Below, in pieces: positions 50,742-59,252 of a stretch of 64,000 nucleotides of DNA. Source of the DNA: CAXMQS01 sp964195995 (GTDB lineage Bacteria > Actinomycetota > Acidimicrobiia > Spongiisociales > JAOTWH01); the NCBI GenBank assembly GCA_964195995.1, contig CAXMQS010000031.1, positions 1-64,000 of the forward strand. The letters are read 5' to 3'. Within the stretch, counting starts at the first letter, position 1. Every line of letters begins with the position of its first letter. The notes beneath the pieces were generated by a model. It was given only the letters and a program-made list of their open reading frames with translations, had not been told where the DNA came from and searched no databases. Made by a program: the position numbers and the translations under genes.

Positions 50742-51508
50742 TCGACGTACTCCATGACATTGAAGACCGCACCCTGCGGATCGCAGAGAACGGCGAACTT
50801 CCCCATGTCCAAGATCTTGGTTGGCACCAGGATCTGACCACCCAGCTCGACCGCCTGTGCCTCCGCCAGGTGGCAGTCAGCTACGGTGAAGTAGCTGCCC
50901 CAGTGGTTGGGGGCTCCCGCCGGCACCTGGTCGGGCATCATCATCAATCCGGCAACCATCTCCTCGCCCATGAGGAAGGTCGTATAGGTAACGCCGGAAG
51001 TGGTCGAGGTCTCGGCCGTCCAACCGAAGAGATCGGCGTAGAAGGTTTCGGCAACATCTGGGGCCCGCGTCAGCAGCTCCACCCAGCTCACTCCACCGAT
51101 CTCGCGCGAGAAGTACTCGCCCTCGATCTGAGGGCCGGCGAAGAGGCCGAACACGGCACCCGTCGAATCGGCCACAACGGCCACCCGGGCGTCGCCGGGG
51201 ATGTCGAACGGCTTCTCCAGAACGGTGCCGCCAACCTCTTCCACTTTGACGACCGTTGCCTCGATGTCATCGGCGTAGATGAAGGTGGTCCACATCGCCG
51301 GGGTTCCAGCCAGCTCGGGGCCTTGCCCCATCATGCCGCCAACGCGACGGTCACCTGCGATCCCTATGAAGTACTGCCCCATCGGGGTTTCCGACTCCTC
51401 GACATCGGTCCAGCCAAAGAGCTCGCGGTAGAAGTGCACCGCAGAGGCAACGTCAGGCGTGGACAAATCCACCCAGGTCACAGCGCCGTGAATACCTGTT
51501 CCGATCAT
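50738..51508 (-). CDS. Two-domain VOC (glyoxalase/dioxygenase-fold) protein
   Basis: The 256-residue protein holds two VOC modules, about 5-125 and 130-256. The first has AVTWVDLSTPDVASAVHFY and LFGWTDVEE, the second SWVELLTRAPDVAETFYADL and LFGWTAETS; each ends in a strand with ADSTGAVFGLF or CDPQGAVFNVM. Metal ligands typical of true glyoxalases are not obvious. Such tandem VOC proteins are common in actinobacteria with unknown substrates. GGAGG precedes ATG 51508. Confidence 0.83.
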   Translation of the reverse strand: MIGTGIHGAVTWVDLSTPDVASAVHFYRELFGWTDVEESETPMGQYFIGIAGDRRVGGMMGQGPELAGTPAMWTTFIYADDIEATVVKVEEVGGTVLEKPFDIPGDARVAVVADSTGAVFGLFAGPQIEGEYFSREIGGVSWVELLTRAPDVAETFYADLFGWTAETSTTSGVTYTTFLMGEEMVAGLMMMPDQVPAGAPNHWGSYFTVADCHLAEAQAVELGGQILVPTKILDMGKFAVLCDPQGAVFNVMEYVE

Positions 51509-51627
51509 CGAACCACCTCCCAATGACTCGCGTCCAACGTATCCACGATGGAGGGTCGTCGGTAAGAGTCGATTGGCCTCTTTGGGCTTCACCCCTATCG
51601 AACGGAAGACCGCCCTAACGTCGTCTC

Positions 51628-52578
51628 ATGATCGACTGGATCGCCACCACAGCCAACGAGCTCGATGAGCTCATCCGCCCAACCGTGCTGGAGACGCCGC
51701 TGGTGGAACGTCGGGTGGCGGGTCGCACCGTGTGGTGCAAGCAGGAGAACCTCCAGACCACCGGCTCTTTCAAGATCCGCGGCGCCATGGCCAAGTTACT
51801 CTCTCTCGACCCCGCAGACCGCGCCGAAGGCGTCCTCACCGCCTCCACCGGCAACCACGGGGCCGCCGTTGCACATGCCGGAATGGTGCTCGACGCCGCG
51901 GTCACCGTCTTCGTCCCCGAGACGGCTGACCCCACCAAGCTCGAAGCCATAACCGAGGCCGGCGCCACCATCAACCGGGTGCCCGGCGATCCCCTCCAGG
52001 CAGAGGTCGCCGCTCGGAACGAGGCCGAAGCCAAGGGCCTCCCCTACATCCCCCCATACAACGACCGCACCGTCATCGCCGGCCAGGGAACAGTCGGGGC
52101 CGAACTACTCCGCCAGATCGAGGCTCCGTCAGCCGTAATCGTCTCCGTCGGCGGAGGCGGGCTCATCTCGGGCATCGGCGCCGTAATCAAGCGACATTGG
52201 CCAGACACGGAGCTCGTGGCGGTCTCCCCGAAGAACTCGGCAGCCATGGCAGCCTCGATCATCGCCGGGCACGTCATCGAGGTTGAGTCACTGCCCACGC
52301 TGTCAGACGGCACCGCCGGAGGCGTCGAACCGGACTCGATCACCTTCGGCAGCTGTCAGCAGTTGATCGACAGCTGGCACACCTTGACGGAGTTAGAGAT
52401 CGCCGAGGCCTTGGTCGCCTACCTCGACAGCTATGACGACCGCATCGAGGGCTCGGCGGCAGCTGCCCTGGCCGCCATCTCCAAGCTCCGTAACAGTGAA
52501 GGCCCGATCGTCGCGGTCCTGTGTGGTGGCAACGCCGGAGCGGCCTCCGAGGGCTTGGCGAGGGACCTTATCAAATAG
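51628..52578 (+). CDS. Threonine/serine dehydratase-like PLP enzyme
   Basis: The 316-residue protein has the fold type II PLP motifs: the Schiff-base Lys in TTGSFKIRGA, the substrate loop ASTGNHGAAVA and the phosphate-binding VSVGGGGLISG. It lacks the C-terminal ACT-like regulatory domain of biosynthetic IlvA, as catabolic threonine dehydratases and serine racemases do. It deaminates threonine or serine to the 2-oxo acid. Confidence 0.88.
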   Translation: MIDWIATTANELDELIRPTVLETPLVERRVAGRTVWCKQENLQTTGSFKIRGAMAKLLSLDPADRAEGVLTASTGNHGAAVAHAGMVLDAAVTVFVPETADPTKLEAITEAGATINRVPGDPLQAEVAARNEAEAKGLPYIPPYNDRTVIAGQGTVGAELLRQIEAPSAVIVSVGGGGLISGIGAVIKRHWPDTELVAVSPKNSAAMAASIIAGHVIEVESLPTLSDGTAGGVEPDSITFGSCQQLIDSWHTLTELEIAEALVAYLDSYDDRIEGSAAAALAAISKLRNSEGPIVAVLCGGNAGAASEGLARDLIK

Positions 52579-52674
52579 AGAGCACGGCCGACCTAGGCGC
52601 CAATGAGAGGTCTTCGTCCCCTAGGCGACCGGCTGGCAAGCTCTCAGAGTTGTGCCAATGGAAGGGGGAGCGCG

Positions 52675-53859
52675 ATGGCTGCAAAGACAGTCCTGATTCT
52701 CGGAGGTGGATGGGGTGGCCTGACTGCGGCTCACCATCTGCGCAGCCGTCTGCCAGACGAGCATCAGGTCATCGTGGTCGAGTCCAACGACACCTTCACG
52801 CTGGGCCCCTCCCACATGTGGCTCATGACGGGAGAGCGATCCGACCTCCGCGACGTCACCAGAGAGATGCAGAACCTCAAGCGTCCTGGGATCGAGTGGG
52901 TGCAGGCAACAGCACAACGACTCGATCCCAGCACAAGGACGGTTGACACCGACAAGGGTTCGATCGACGCCGACTATCTCCTGATCGCGCTCGGCGCCCA
53001 ACTGGCACCAGGGAAGGTTCCAGGCTTCTTGGAAGGTGCCTACAACCTCTATGACCCCGCGGGAGCAGCTGAGCTGGGGCGGGTGCTGCAGAAGTTCGAA
53101 GGTGGCCGCATCGTCGTCCTCGTCGCCGGGGCCCCATTCCGCTGTCCAGCCGCGCCTTACGAGGCGGCGATGCTCGTGGAAGCCCTGGCCCGAAAGCGTG
53201 GCGTACGCGATCGATGCAGCCTCTCCTTGTTCACGCCCGAGTCGAAGCCGATGGCGGTGGCGGGACCAGCGGTAGGCCAGGCTCTCGAAGAGATGCTGGG
53301 AGAACGGGGGATCGACTACCACCCGGAGCACACCGTGACGGCCATCGAGCCGACTTCCCAGACGCTCCAGTTCGGCGACGACAGCGTCCCCTACGACCTC
53401 CTCATAGGAGTACCGCCACACGGAGCCTCAACCATCGTTACCGAGGCCGGACTCGTCGACGCCACGGGCTATGTCCCCGTCCACCCCCAAACCCTCGAGA
53501 TCTTGTCGGATCTTGACACTCTCGAAACGCGCTACCCCAATGTTTATGCCATCGGCGACGTGACAGCGGTGAGGCTGCTCAACTCGATGCTCCTGCCGAA
53601 GGCCGGGGTATTCGCCGAAGGCGAGGCGCAGGCCGTCGCCAATGCCATCGCTGCCGACATCCTCGGAGAGACAAAGCCCGCTGGATTCGACGGATCCGGA
53701 TTCTGCTACGTCGAAGTCGGCGATGGCCTGGCGGCCTACGGCTCGGGCGATTTCTACGCCTACCCCGGTCCCCGAGTCAAGCTCGACTCTCCCAGTGCCG
53801 AGAGTCGGCGTGCGAAAGAGGAGTATGAGCAGCTTCTCGACACCTGGTTCGACAGCTGA
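52675..53859 (+). CDS. NDH-2/sulfide:quinone oxidoreductase-family flavoprotein
   Basis: The 394-residue protein has an FAD Rossmann motif LILGGGWGGLTAA, a second segment RIVVLVAGAPFRCPAAPYEA with a Cys where sulfide:quinone oxidoreductases carry one of their redox cysteines, and YAIGDVTAVRL for FAD binding. Only two cysteines are seen in the chain, so sulfide oxidation is uncertain; NADH:quinone or other quinone-linked activity is possible. GGGGGAG sits four bases before ATG 52675. Confidence 0.82.
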   Translation: MAAKTVLILGGGWGGLTAAHHLRSRLPDEHQVIVVESNDTFTLGPSHMWLMTGERSDLRDVTREMQNLKRPGIEWVQATAQRLDPSTRTVDTDKGSIDADYLLIALGAQLAPGKVPGFLEGAYNLYDPAGAAELGRVLQKFEGGRIVVLVAGAPFRCPAAPYEAAMLVEALARKRGVRDRCSLSLFTPESKPMAVAGPAVGQALEEMLGERGIDYHPEHTVTAIEPTSQTLQFGDDSVPYDLLIGVPPHGASTIVTEAGLVDATGYVPVHPQTLEILSDLDTLETRYPNVYAIGDVTAVRLLNSMLLPKAGVFAEGEAQAVANAIAADILGETKPAGFDGSGFCYVEVGDGLAAYGSGDFYAYPGPRVKLDSPSAESRRAKEEYEQLLDTWFDS

Positions 53860-53984
53860 ACGGACCCTCTTCCCGCAGCGGAACGTGGCCCAGAAAGGTG
53901 ACAACGGGTGTACGCAGCAACGGTGGATCGTCGACACCCAAGGACGCCAGCCAATTACTTGGCGGGGAGCTACCTCGGTACCGC

Positions 53985-54161
53985 CTAGCGGCTCGTGCTC
54001 GTCTTCTTTCGCCATCGGGCCACAATCCCGGGGCGTTTCGGGACCTCGAAGGTGTGCCCTTCGAAACAAAGGAACCGCCGACTGCGGCTGCCCCCAGAGC
54101 GGCCAACATCGGCGCACCCGCACTCGGGGCAGATTGACGGAATCTGTGGAGTCGAGAACAT
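53985..54161 (-). CDS. 58-residue zinc-ribbon protein
   Basis: The minus strand encodes MFSTPQIPSICPECGCADVG, an Arg/Ser-rich turn, FLCFEGHTFEV and a basic tail (RWRKKTSTSR). CPEC with a later CxxxH gives a four-ligand zinc-ribbon-like site. ATG 54161 is preceded by GGGGAGG at six bases, a strong start. I do not recognise the family; the basic tail would suit nucleic-acid binding. It lies in a gap that otherwise appears empty. Confidence 0.65.
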   Translation of the reverse strand: MFSTPQIPSICPECGCADVGRSGGSRSRRFLCFEGHTFEVPKRPGIVARWRKKTSTSR

Positions 54162-54217
54162 CGCTTTCCTCCCCTTGATGCTTCTGCCCCAACCGTACCT
54201 GCATCAGCCCGCCCAAG

Positions 54218-54496
54218 ATGTATCTAGAAGCTGAGAGGGCCGCAGTCCAGTCCGTAGGCGACGTTCTCGAGCGGGTCTCCGAATGGGACTTCCGTTCCCG
54301 GTTCGTCAATGAGTTCCAGAATGTCGCCAGCGATGCGATACCTCCGCCATCCGACGACGTAGCTGTTCAACTCGGCTTCGTACTCCACCAGATCGGCACC
54401 GTCGTTCGGACACTCCAGGCCTGCGCCGAAAAACTCAAGCCCACCACGCCCAGCCTCCGTATTCGGATGACGCCGAGCGGACTGATGGCTGGGTGA
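54218..54496 (+). CDS. Hypothetical 92-residue protein (strand uncertain)
   Basis: The plus strand from ATG 54218 encodes a helical protein (AAVQSVGDVLERVSEWDFRS, LHQIGTVVRTLQACAEKLKP). No Shine-Dalgarno is seen, but a terminator hairpin follows 22 bases after the stop. The minus strand of the same bases also reads like a protein (ECPNDGADLVEYEAELNSYV and onward to a stop near 54223) but has no ATG, GTG or TTG start in frame. I favour the plus strand weakly. Confidence 0.35.
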   Translation: MYLEAERAAVQSVGDVLERVSEWDFRSRFVNEFQNVASDAIPPPSDDVAVQLGFVLHQIGTVVRTLQACAEKLKPTTPSLRIRMTPSGLMAG

Positions 54497-54518
54497 CGAT
54501 TCGCAACTTCCCTACAAC

Positions 54519-54551
54519 GAGAAAGGCCCCCCGGGCGAGGGGGCCTTTCTC
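54519..54551. terminator. Strong bidirectional terminator between convergent genes
   Basis: GAGAAAGGCCCCC pairs with GGGGGCCTTTCTC, a perfect 13-base stem, and T-rich bases follow on both strands. It serves the nrdJ transcript from the right and the 92-residue frame from the left. Confidence 0.85.
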
Positions 54552-54629
54552 TCAGTGCGGAACAACGGGGAAACTAGGAGGGAGAGGGGAAGGGTCCTAG
54601 CTGCACCCAGTGTCGTTGCCGCCATCTTG

Positions 54630-54845
54630 TCATCGAAAGCGCAGCCTTCTGCCGGTGCGGATGCCTTCGACGATCTGATCCGTTGGTTCCATGTCCAGGT
54701 TGCGCCGCCACGCCGCCCGGATGATGTTGGCGTCCAAGCCTTTGTATCTGCGGGCGAGCCGGTCGTAGGTGGCCTGTTGGGCCTCGGCCTCAGTCCGAGG
54801 ACCTTCATTCCACGGTCTTGGACGTGCTCGCTGCAACTTGGACAT
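54630..54845 (-). CDS. 71-residue basic protein translationally coupled to nrdJ
   Basis: The ATG shares one base with the nrdJ stop (TGATG). The product is rich in Arg and Lys with an N-terminal RARPRPWNEGPRT and a helical middle (YDRLARRYKGLDANIIRAAW). No cysteine pair or known domain is seen. Coupling implies a fixed ratio to, and perhaps contact with, the reductase; the function is unknown. Confidence 0.6.
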   Translation of the reverse strand: MSKLQRARPRPWNEGPRTEAEAQQATYDRLARRYKGLDANIIRAAWRRNLDMEPTDQIVEGIRTGRRLRFR

Positions 54846-57800
54846 CAGCTACATCCCATTGAGTTCCCGCAGTTCAAGCAGCGATAACAGGACCCGTTGC
54901 GGATGGTGATGTGCCCGCAGGTGTCGCACAGGGGTGCGTCACCCATCATGTCTCCCAACGCTGCCTGAATCGAAGCGGTCTGCGAAGCGGCCGCCGACGA
55001 CGCTGGCGCCGCCGCGGCTCCGACCGGCTGCGGCTCAGGGTTCTTGATGAGGTTGATCGGCTTGGCGCCGTTGCCGTTGGCGGAAGGGGCAACCTCTTCC
55101 GTCGGGACGACAGGATCGGCGTCGACGAAGGCTGCCGCCCGAGTCACGGCTTCCACTGCTACCTCGGCCGCGGCATCTTCGATATTGAGCTGGACCCCAG
55201 CCTCGACCGCAAGGCCCTTGGGCGGTGCGGCCAGTTCGTTGTCCGTCGGCGGAACCTGCACCAGGTCGGTGCGACCCAAGTACTCCAGACCAACGGCCCG
55301 GAAGATGTAGTCCACTAGAGAGTTGGCCATCTTGATGTTGGGGTGACCCTCCACCATGCCGCGGGGCTCGAAGGTCTGGAAGGTGAATGTGTCGACGAAT
55401 TCGTCGAGGGGCACTCCGTACTGGAGACCCTTGGAAACAGCGATGGCGAAGCATGACAGCACGCCGCGCAGCGTTGCGCCCTCCTTGGCGAGGTCGATGA
55501 AGATCTCGCCGATGGTGCCATCGTCGTACTCACCGGTGCGCAGAAACACCTTGTGGCCGCCGACTCTGGCCTCCTGGGTGTAGCCGCGGCGCTTGGCCGG
55601 CAGCAGGAAGCGGGGGCGGTTGACCCCGACGTAAGCCTGGGTCGGGCTGACGCCGGGGGCGAAGACACCGCTGACGACGCGGGCCTCGGACTCCAGTGCC
55701 TCGGCCAGGCCCTCTTCCTCGCCCTCGTTGTCGTTGGCCTCGTCGGCCGTGGCCGACAGGGGCTGCGATGCCTTGGAGCCATCGCGATACAGGGCCATCG
55801 ACTTCAGCCCCAGCTCCCAGCTGAGCATGTAGGACTCCTCGATCTCTTCGACCGTCACCTCGTTGGGCATGTTGATGGTCTTGGAGATGGCGCCGGAGAT
55901 GAAGGGCTGGGCAGCGGCCATCATCCGGATGTGGCCGGAATGGTGGATGAACCGCTGGCCGAGCTTGCCGTTCTTGTTGGCGGTGTCGAACACCGGCAGG
56001 TGCTCGTCGAGCAGGTGCGGGGCTCCCTCGATGGTCTGGCGACCGCAGATCACGTCGTTGGCCTCGGCCACCTGGACGGGGCTGAAGCCGAGCGATGCCA
56101 ACAGCTCGAAGTCGAAGCTGGTGTACTGATCCTCGGTGATCCCAAGCGCCGCCATCGCCTCCTCGCCGATGGTGAAGATGTTGAAGGCGTGACGTAGCTC
56201 GAAGACGCCGGCCAGCTGAGCCTCGATGTTGGCGATGGCGTCTGCGCTGAAGCCCTTGGCGGCAAGCGACTCCTTGTTGACGTGGGGAGCGTCTGCCAGC
56301 GACATGGTGCCGACCACGTAGTCGACGATGTCGAAGATCTGGGCTTCGGTGTAGCCGAGGTGGCGCAGCGCCGGCTCGATCGACTGGTTGGCGATCTTGA
56401 AGTAGCCGCCGCCTGCCAGCTTCTTGAACTTGACGAGAGCGAAGTCGGGTTCGACGCCGGTGGTGTCGCAGTCCATCTGCAGACCGATGGTCCCGGTGGG
56501 AGCGATGACCGACACCTGGGCGTTGCGGAAGCCGTGCGTCTCGCCGCGCTGCAAGGCGAGGTCCCACGAATCGCGGGCAGCCTCGAGCAGATCGGCGGGA
56601 GCGATGGCCTGATCGATGCCGACGACGTTGACCGAGATGCCCTCGTAGTCGGTCTCGTTGTAGGCGGCGCGCCGATGGTTGCGAATGACTCGCAGCATCG
56701 ACTCGCTGTTCTCGGCGTAGCGGGGAAAGGGCCCGACCGCCGTAGCCATCTCGGCGGAGGTGGCGTAGGAGTAGCCCGTCATGATCGCAGTGAGGGCGCC
56801 GGCGATGGCCCTGGCCTCCTCAGAGTCATAAGGGATGCCCTGGCGCATCAGCAGAGAGCCAAGGTTGGCGTAGCCGAGACCAAGGGTGCGGTAGTCGTAG
56901 GAACCCTGGGCGATCTCAGCCGATGGGAATTGGGCCATCGTCACCGAGATCTCGAGAACCATCGTCCACACCCGGATGGCATGCTGGTAGGCCTCGATGT
57001 CGAACTTGTCGGCATCGTCGTCGTAGAACTTGGTGAGATTGAGGCTCGCCAGGTTGCACGCAGTGTTGTCCAAGAACATGTACTCAGAGCATGGGTTGGA
57101 CGCCCGGATTCGGCCACCGGCAGGGCTGGTGTGCCACTCGTTGATGGTGGTGTCGAACTGGACGCCGGGGTCGGCGCACTCCCAGGCGGCCGTTGCGATC
57201 TTGTTCCACAGCTTCTTGGCCTCGATGGTCTTCACGGTCGAGCCGTCGGTGCGGGCGGTGAGGTCCCAGGTGCCGCCCGAGGCGACGGCCTCGACGAAGT
57301 CGTTGGGGACGCGGACGCTGTTGTTGGAGTTCTGGCCGGCCACGGTCTGGTAGGCCTCGCCGTTGAAGTCAGCCGGATAGCCGGCGGCGATAAGAGCGCG
57401 CACCTTGCGCTCCTCGCCGACCTTCCAGTCGATGAACGCCTCGATGTCTGGATGATCCAGATCCAGGATGACCATCTTGGCGGCACGGCGGGTGGTGCCA
57501 CCCGACTTGATGGCACCCGCCGCCCTGTCGCCGACGCGCAGGAAGGACATGAGGCCGGACGACTTGCCACCGCCCGAGAGGCGCTCGCCCTCGGCGCGCA
57601 GCGAAGAGAAGTTGGTGCCGGTGCCCGAGCCGAACTTGAAGAGGCGGGCTTCACGAACCCACAGATTCATGATGCCGCCCTCGTTGACGAGGTCGTCCTT
57701 GACGGACTGGATGAAACAGGCGTGCGGGGCGGGTCGGCTGTAGGAGTCGGGGGCCTCGACGACGTCGCCGAACACCGGATCGACATACCAGAAGCCCTCG

Positions 57801-58240
57801 GCCGTACCGGTGATGCCGTACTCGTGGTGGAGGCCGGTGTTGAACCACTGCGGGCTGTTCGGCGATGCCATCTGGTTGACGAGCATGTGGTTGAGCTCGT
57901 CCTCGAAGGTCTGGGCGTCGGCGGCGGAGGCGAAGTAGCCGTTGGTCTCGCCCCAGTGGCGCCAGGTCGACGAGAGGCGGCCGATGGTCTGGCGAGCCGA
58001 TTGCTCGGCGCCGGTGGTGCCGTCTTCTTGAGGAACGCCGGCCTTGCGGAAGTACTTGGAGACGATGATGTCGGTGGCGACCTGCGACCAGGCGGTGGGG
58101 ATCTCGGCGGCCTCCATCTCGAAGACGATCGAGCCGTCGGGGTTGGTGATGCGGCTGTCTCGGCGGTCCCAATCGACGGAGTCGAAGGGGTCCTCTCCGG
58201 CCGTGGTGAAAGTTCTCTGGACCGTGAGTCCCGTGGTCAT
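54845..58240 (-). CDS. nrdJ: Class II (adenosylcobalamin) ribonucleotide reductase
   Basis: The 1,131-residue protein matches vitamin B12-dependent NrdJ: FRKAGVPQEDG near the start, then SVKDDLVNEGGIMNLWVREA, GSGTGTNFSSLR, RIRASNPCSEYMFLDNTACN near residue 390, APTGTIGLQMDCDTTGVEPD, and a C-terminal Cys cluster (CDTCGHITIRNG then CYRCLNCGNSMGC) that probably binds zinc and carries the reducing cysteines. It makes deoxyribonucleotides without oxygen. ATG 58240 lies eight bases after GAAGG and is preferred to a start 150 bases upstream that would include the promoter. No cobalamin riboswitch is visible upstream. Confidence 0.94.
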   Translation of the reverse strand: MTTGLTVQRTFTTAGEDPFDSVDWDRRDSRITNPDGSIVFEMEAAEIPTAWSQVATDIIVSKYFRKAGVPQEDGTTGAEQSARQTIGRLSSTWRHWGETNGYFASAADAQTFEDELNHMLVNQMASPNSPQWFNTGLHHEYGITGTAEGFWYVDPVFGDVVEAPDSYSRPAPHACFIQSVKDDLVNEGGIMNLWVREARLFKFGSGTGTNFSSLRAEGERLSGGGKSSGLMSFLRVGDRAAGAIKSGGTTRRAAKMVILDLDHPDIEAFIDWKVGEERKVRALIAAGYPADFNGEAYQTVAGQNSNNSVRVPNDFVEAVASGGTWDLTARTDGSTVKTIEAKKLWNKIATAAWECADPGVQFDTTINEWHTSPAGGRIRASNPCSEYMFLDNTACNLASLNLTKFYDDDADKFDIEAYQHAIRVWTMVLEISVTMAQFPSAEIAQGSYDYRTLGLGYANLGSLLMRQGIPYDSEEARAIAGALTAIMTGYSYATSAEMATAVGPFPRYAENSESMLRVIRNHRRAAYNETDYEGISVNVVGIDQAIAPADLLEAARDSWDLALQRGETHGFRNAQVSVIAPTGTIGLQMDCDTTGVEPDFALVKFKKLAGGGYFKIANQSIEPALRHLGYTEAQIFDIVDYVVGTMSLADAPHVNKESLAAKGFSADAIANIEAQLAGVFELRHAFNIFTIGEEAMAALGITEDQYTSFDFELLASLGFSPVQVAEANDVICGRQTIEGAPHLLDEHLPVFDTANKNGKLGQRFIHHSGHIRMMAAAQPFISGAISKTINMPNEVTVEEIEESYMLSWELGLKSMALYRDGSKASQPLSATADEANDNEGEEEGLAEALESEARVVSGVFAPGVSPTQAYVGVNRPRFLLPAKRRGYTQEARVGGHKVFLRTGEYDDGTIGEIFIDLAKEGATLRGVLSCFAIAVSKGLQYGVPLDEFVDTFTFQTFEPRGMVEGHPNIKMANSLVDYIFRAVGLEYLGRTDLVQVPPTDNELAAPPKGLAVEAGVQLNIEDAAAEVAVEAVTRAAAFVDADPVVPTEEVAPSANGNGAKPINLIKNPEPQPVGAAAAPASSAAASQTASIQAALGDMMGDAPLCDTCGHITIRNGSCYRCLNCGNSMGCS

Positions 58241-58372
58241 CGTCGCGCCTTCTTTCCTTTGCCTCTCCGCCCGAGAAGCCCGCTCGGTATTTCCTAGCCC
58301 TACCGCTAGACGGCCCGTGCGGGGGAAGTGGCGCCTACGACATCTCGCGGTGAGGGGGAAAGAATATAACAA

Positions 58373-58388
58373 GCATGTAGTTACATGC
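58373..58388. promoter_or_regulatory. Perfect palindrome in the nrdJ promoter
   Basis: GCATGTAGTTACATGC is a 16-base palindrome (7-base arms, 2-base centre) about 135 bases before the nrdJ start. On the minus strand it is followed after a few bases by TATATT, a likely -10, so it overlaps the -35 region. It does not match the NrdR box well. Confidence 0.5.
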
Positions 58389-58556
58389 AAGTAGTTCTCA
58401 CCGCGGGGTAAGAGATGTTGCCTGGAGTATTGAACTCCGCTCCCCCCGCTCAGGTCAAGGTGAGAGCGTGGTGAGGTTTCGCGGAGTTGGGGGTTTGTTT
58501 CGCGGGTTGCGTCGCGTCGACGGAACCCATGTGACCCTTCGTGGCGTCATAGCCCA
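58389..58556. other. Intergenic region with long-loop inverted repeat
   Basis: No gene is seen. AACTCCGC (58433-58440) and GCGGAGTT (58481-58488) are inverted with 40 bases between them. The start at 58557 has no evident Shine-Dalgarno. Confidence 0.35.
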
Positions 58557-59048
58557 ATGAAGCGACACGCGGTCATAGTCATCATGGTGACGACCGGCCT
58601 GCTGCTCGGCGCCGGTCCAGCCACAGCCCTCTCCTGCGCCCAGCCGGAGCCCTTCGACATGGTCGGCGGCATCGCCGCGGCCGATGCCGCCGGCATTGGG
58701 ACCATCGCCTCCATATCGTCCAGCGGTAGCAACGACCTCGGCGGAGGAGACTTGGTCTTGACCATCGAGGTGACCGAGGTCTTCAAGGGGACGATGTCTT
58801 CACGACTCACCCTGGAGCGCTCGACTTCTGTGTGGGGTCCCTACTACGAAGAGGGCGAAGAGCTGGCGTTGCTCGTCACCGACGGTGTGATCCGCGACGG
58901 CCAGGACACCTTGTGCGGTCCCTACTTCTACCCGGCCGAGATCAGAGCAGTCGGTGGCGAGCCGACTTCGCCCCAACCCTCCGGTTGGCAAGTCCTCAAC
59001 ATCTTCAGGACCTTGTTCGACATCATTGCGATGCTGTTGGGTCGCTGA
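58557..59048 (+). CDS. Secreted protein of unknown family
   Basis: The 163-residue protein has a signal peptide (cut near ATALSCAQ, residue 25). The exported part has IGTIASISSSG then LTIEVTEVFKGT and LALLVTDG, a beta pattern reminiscent of the NTR/OB-like fold in small secreted actinobacterial proteins, with cysteines near residues 27 and 122. A hydrophobic segment at the C-terminus (IFRTLFDIIAMLLG) could be a membrane anchor. The fold resemblance is tentative. Confidence 0.65.
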   Translation: MKRHAVIVIMVTTGLLLGAGPATALSCAQPEPFDMVGGIAAADAAGIGTIASISSSGSNDLGGGDLVLTIEVTEVFKGTMSSRLTLERSTSVWGPYYEEGEELALLVTDGVIRDGQDTLCGPYFYPAEIRAVGGEPTSPQPSGWQVLNIFRTLFDIIAMLLGR

Positions 59049-59252
59049 GTCGGTCGCAACCCCTTTGGCCCTCCGTGGCACGTCCCGCCTCGCGGGCTCA
59101 TACCCGGACGGGTCGGCGGCCTCCCCTCCCGCTTCGCGGGATGGGAACGACGGGTGGCGGTAGTCGTTGCGGTTCTGCGATTTGGGTCCTCTGGCCCCTG
59201 TACGGGCCAGTGCTCCGGGTCTATCAAGGCGATGAACCCAAGGGAGGCGTCG

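Noticed and set aside
53428..54309. 293-codon minus-strand frame
   Set aside because: It overlaps the flavoprotein gene and the zinc-ribbon gene in another frame; its own composition is Arg/Pro-rich without motifs.
56282..58297. 671-codon open frame on the plus strand, antisense to nrdJ
   Set aside because: It is the GC-rich mirror frame of nrdJ, which has all family motifs; the antisense product shows no domain.
58241..58440. Cobalamin riboswitch or NrdR box upstream of nrdJ
   Set aside because: I could not find the B12-box core or an NrdR-like palindrome; the palindrome present has a different sequence.
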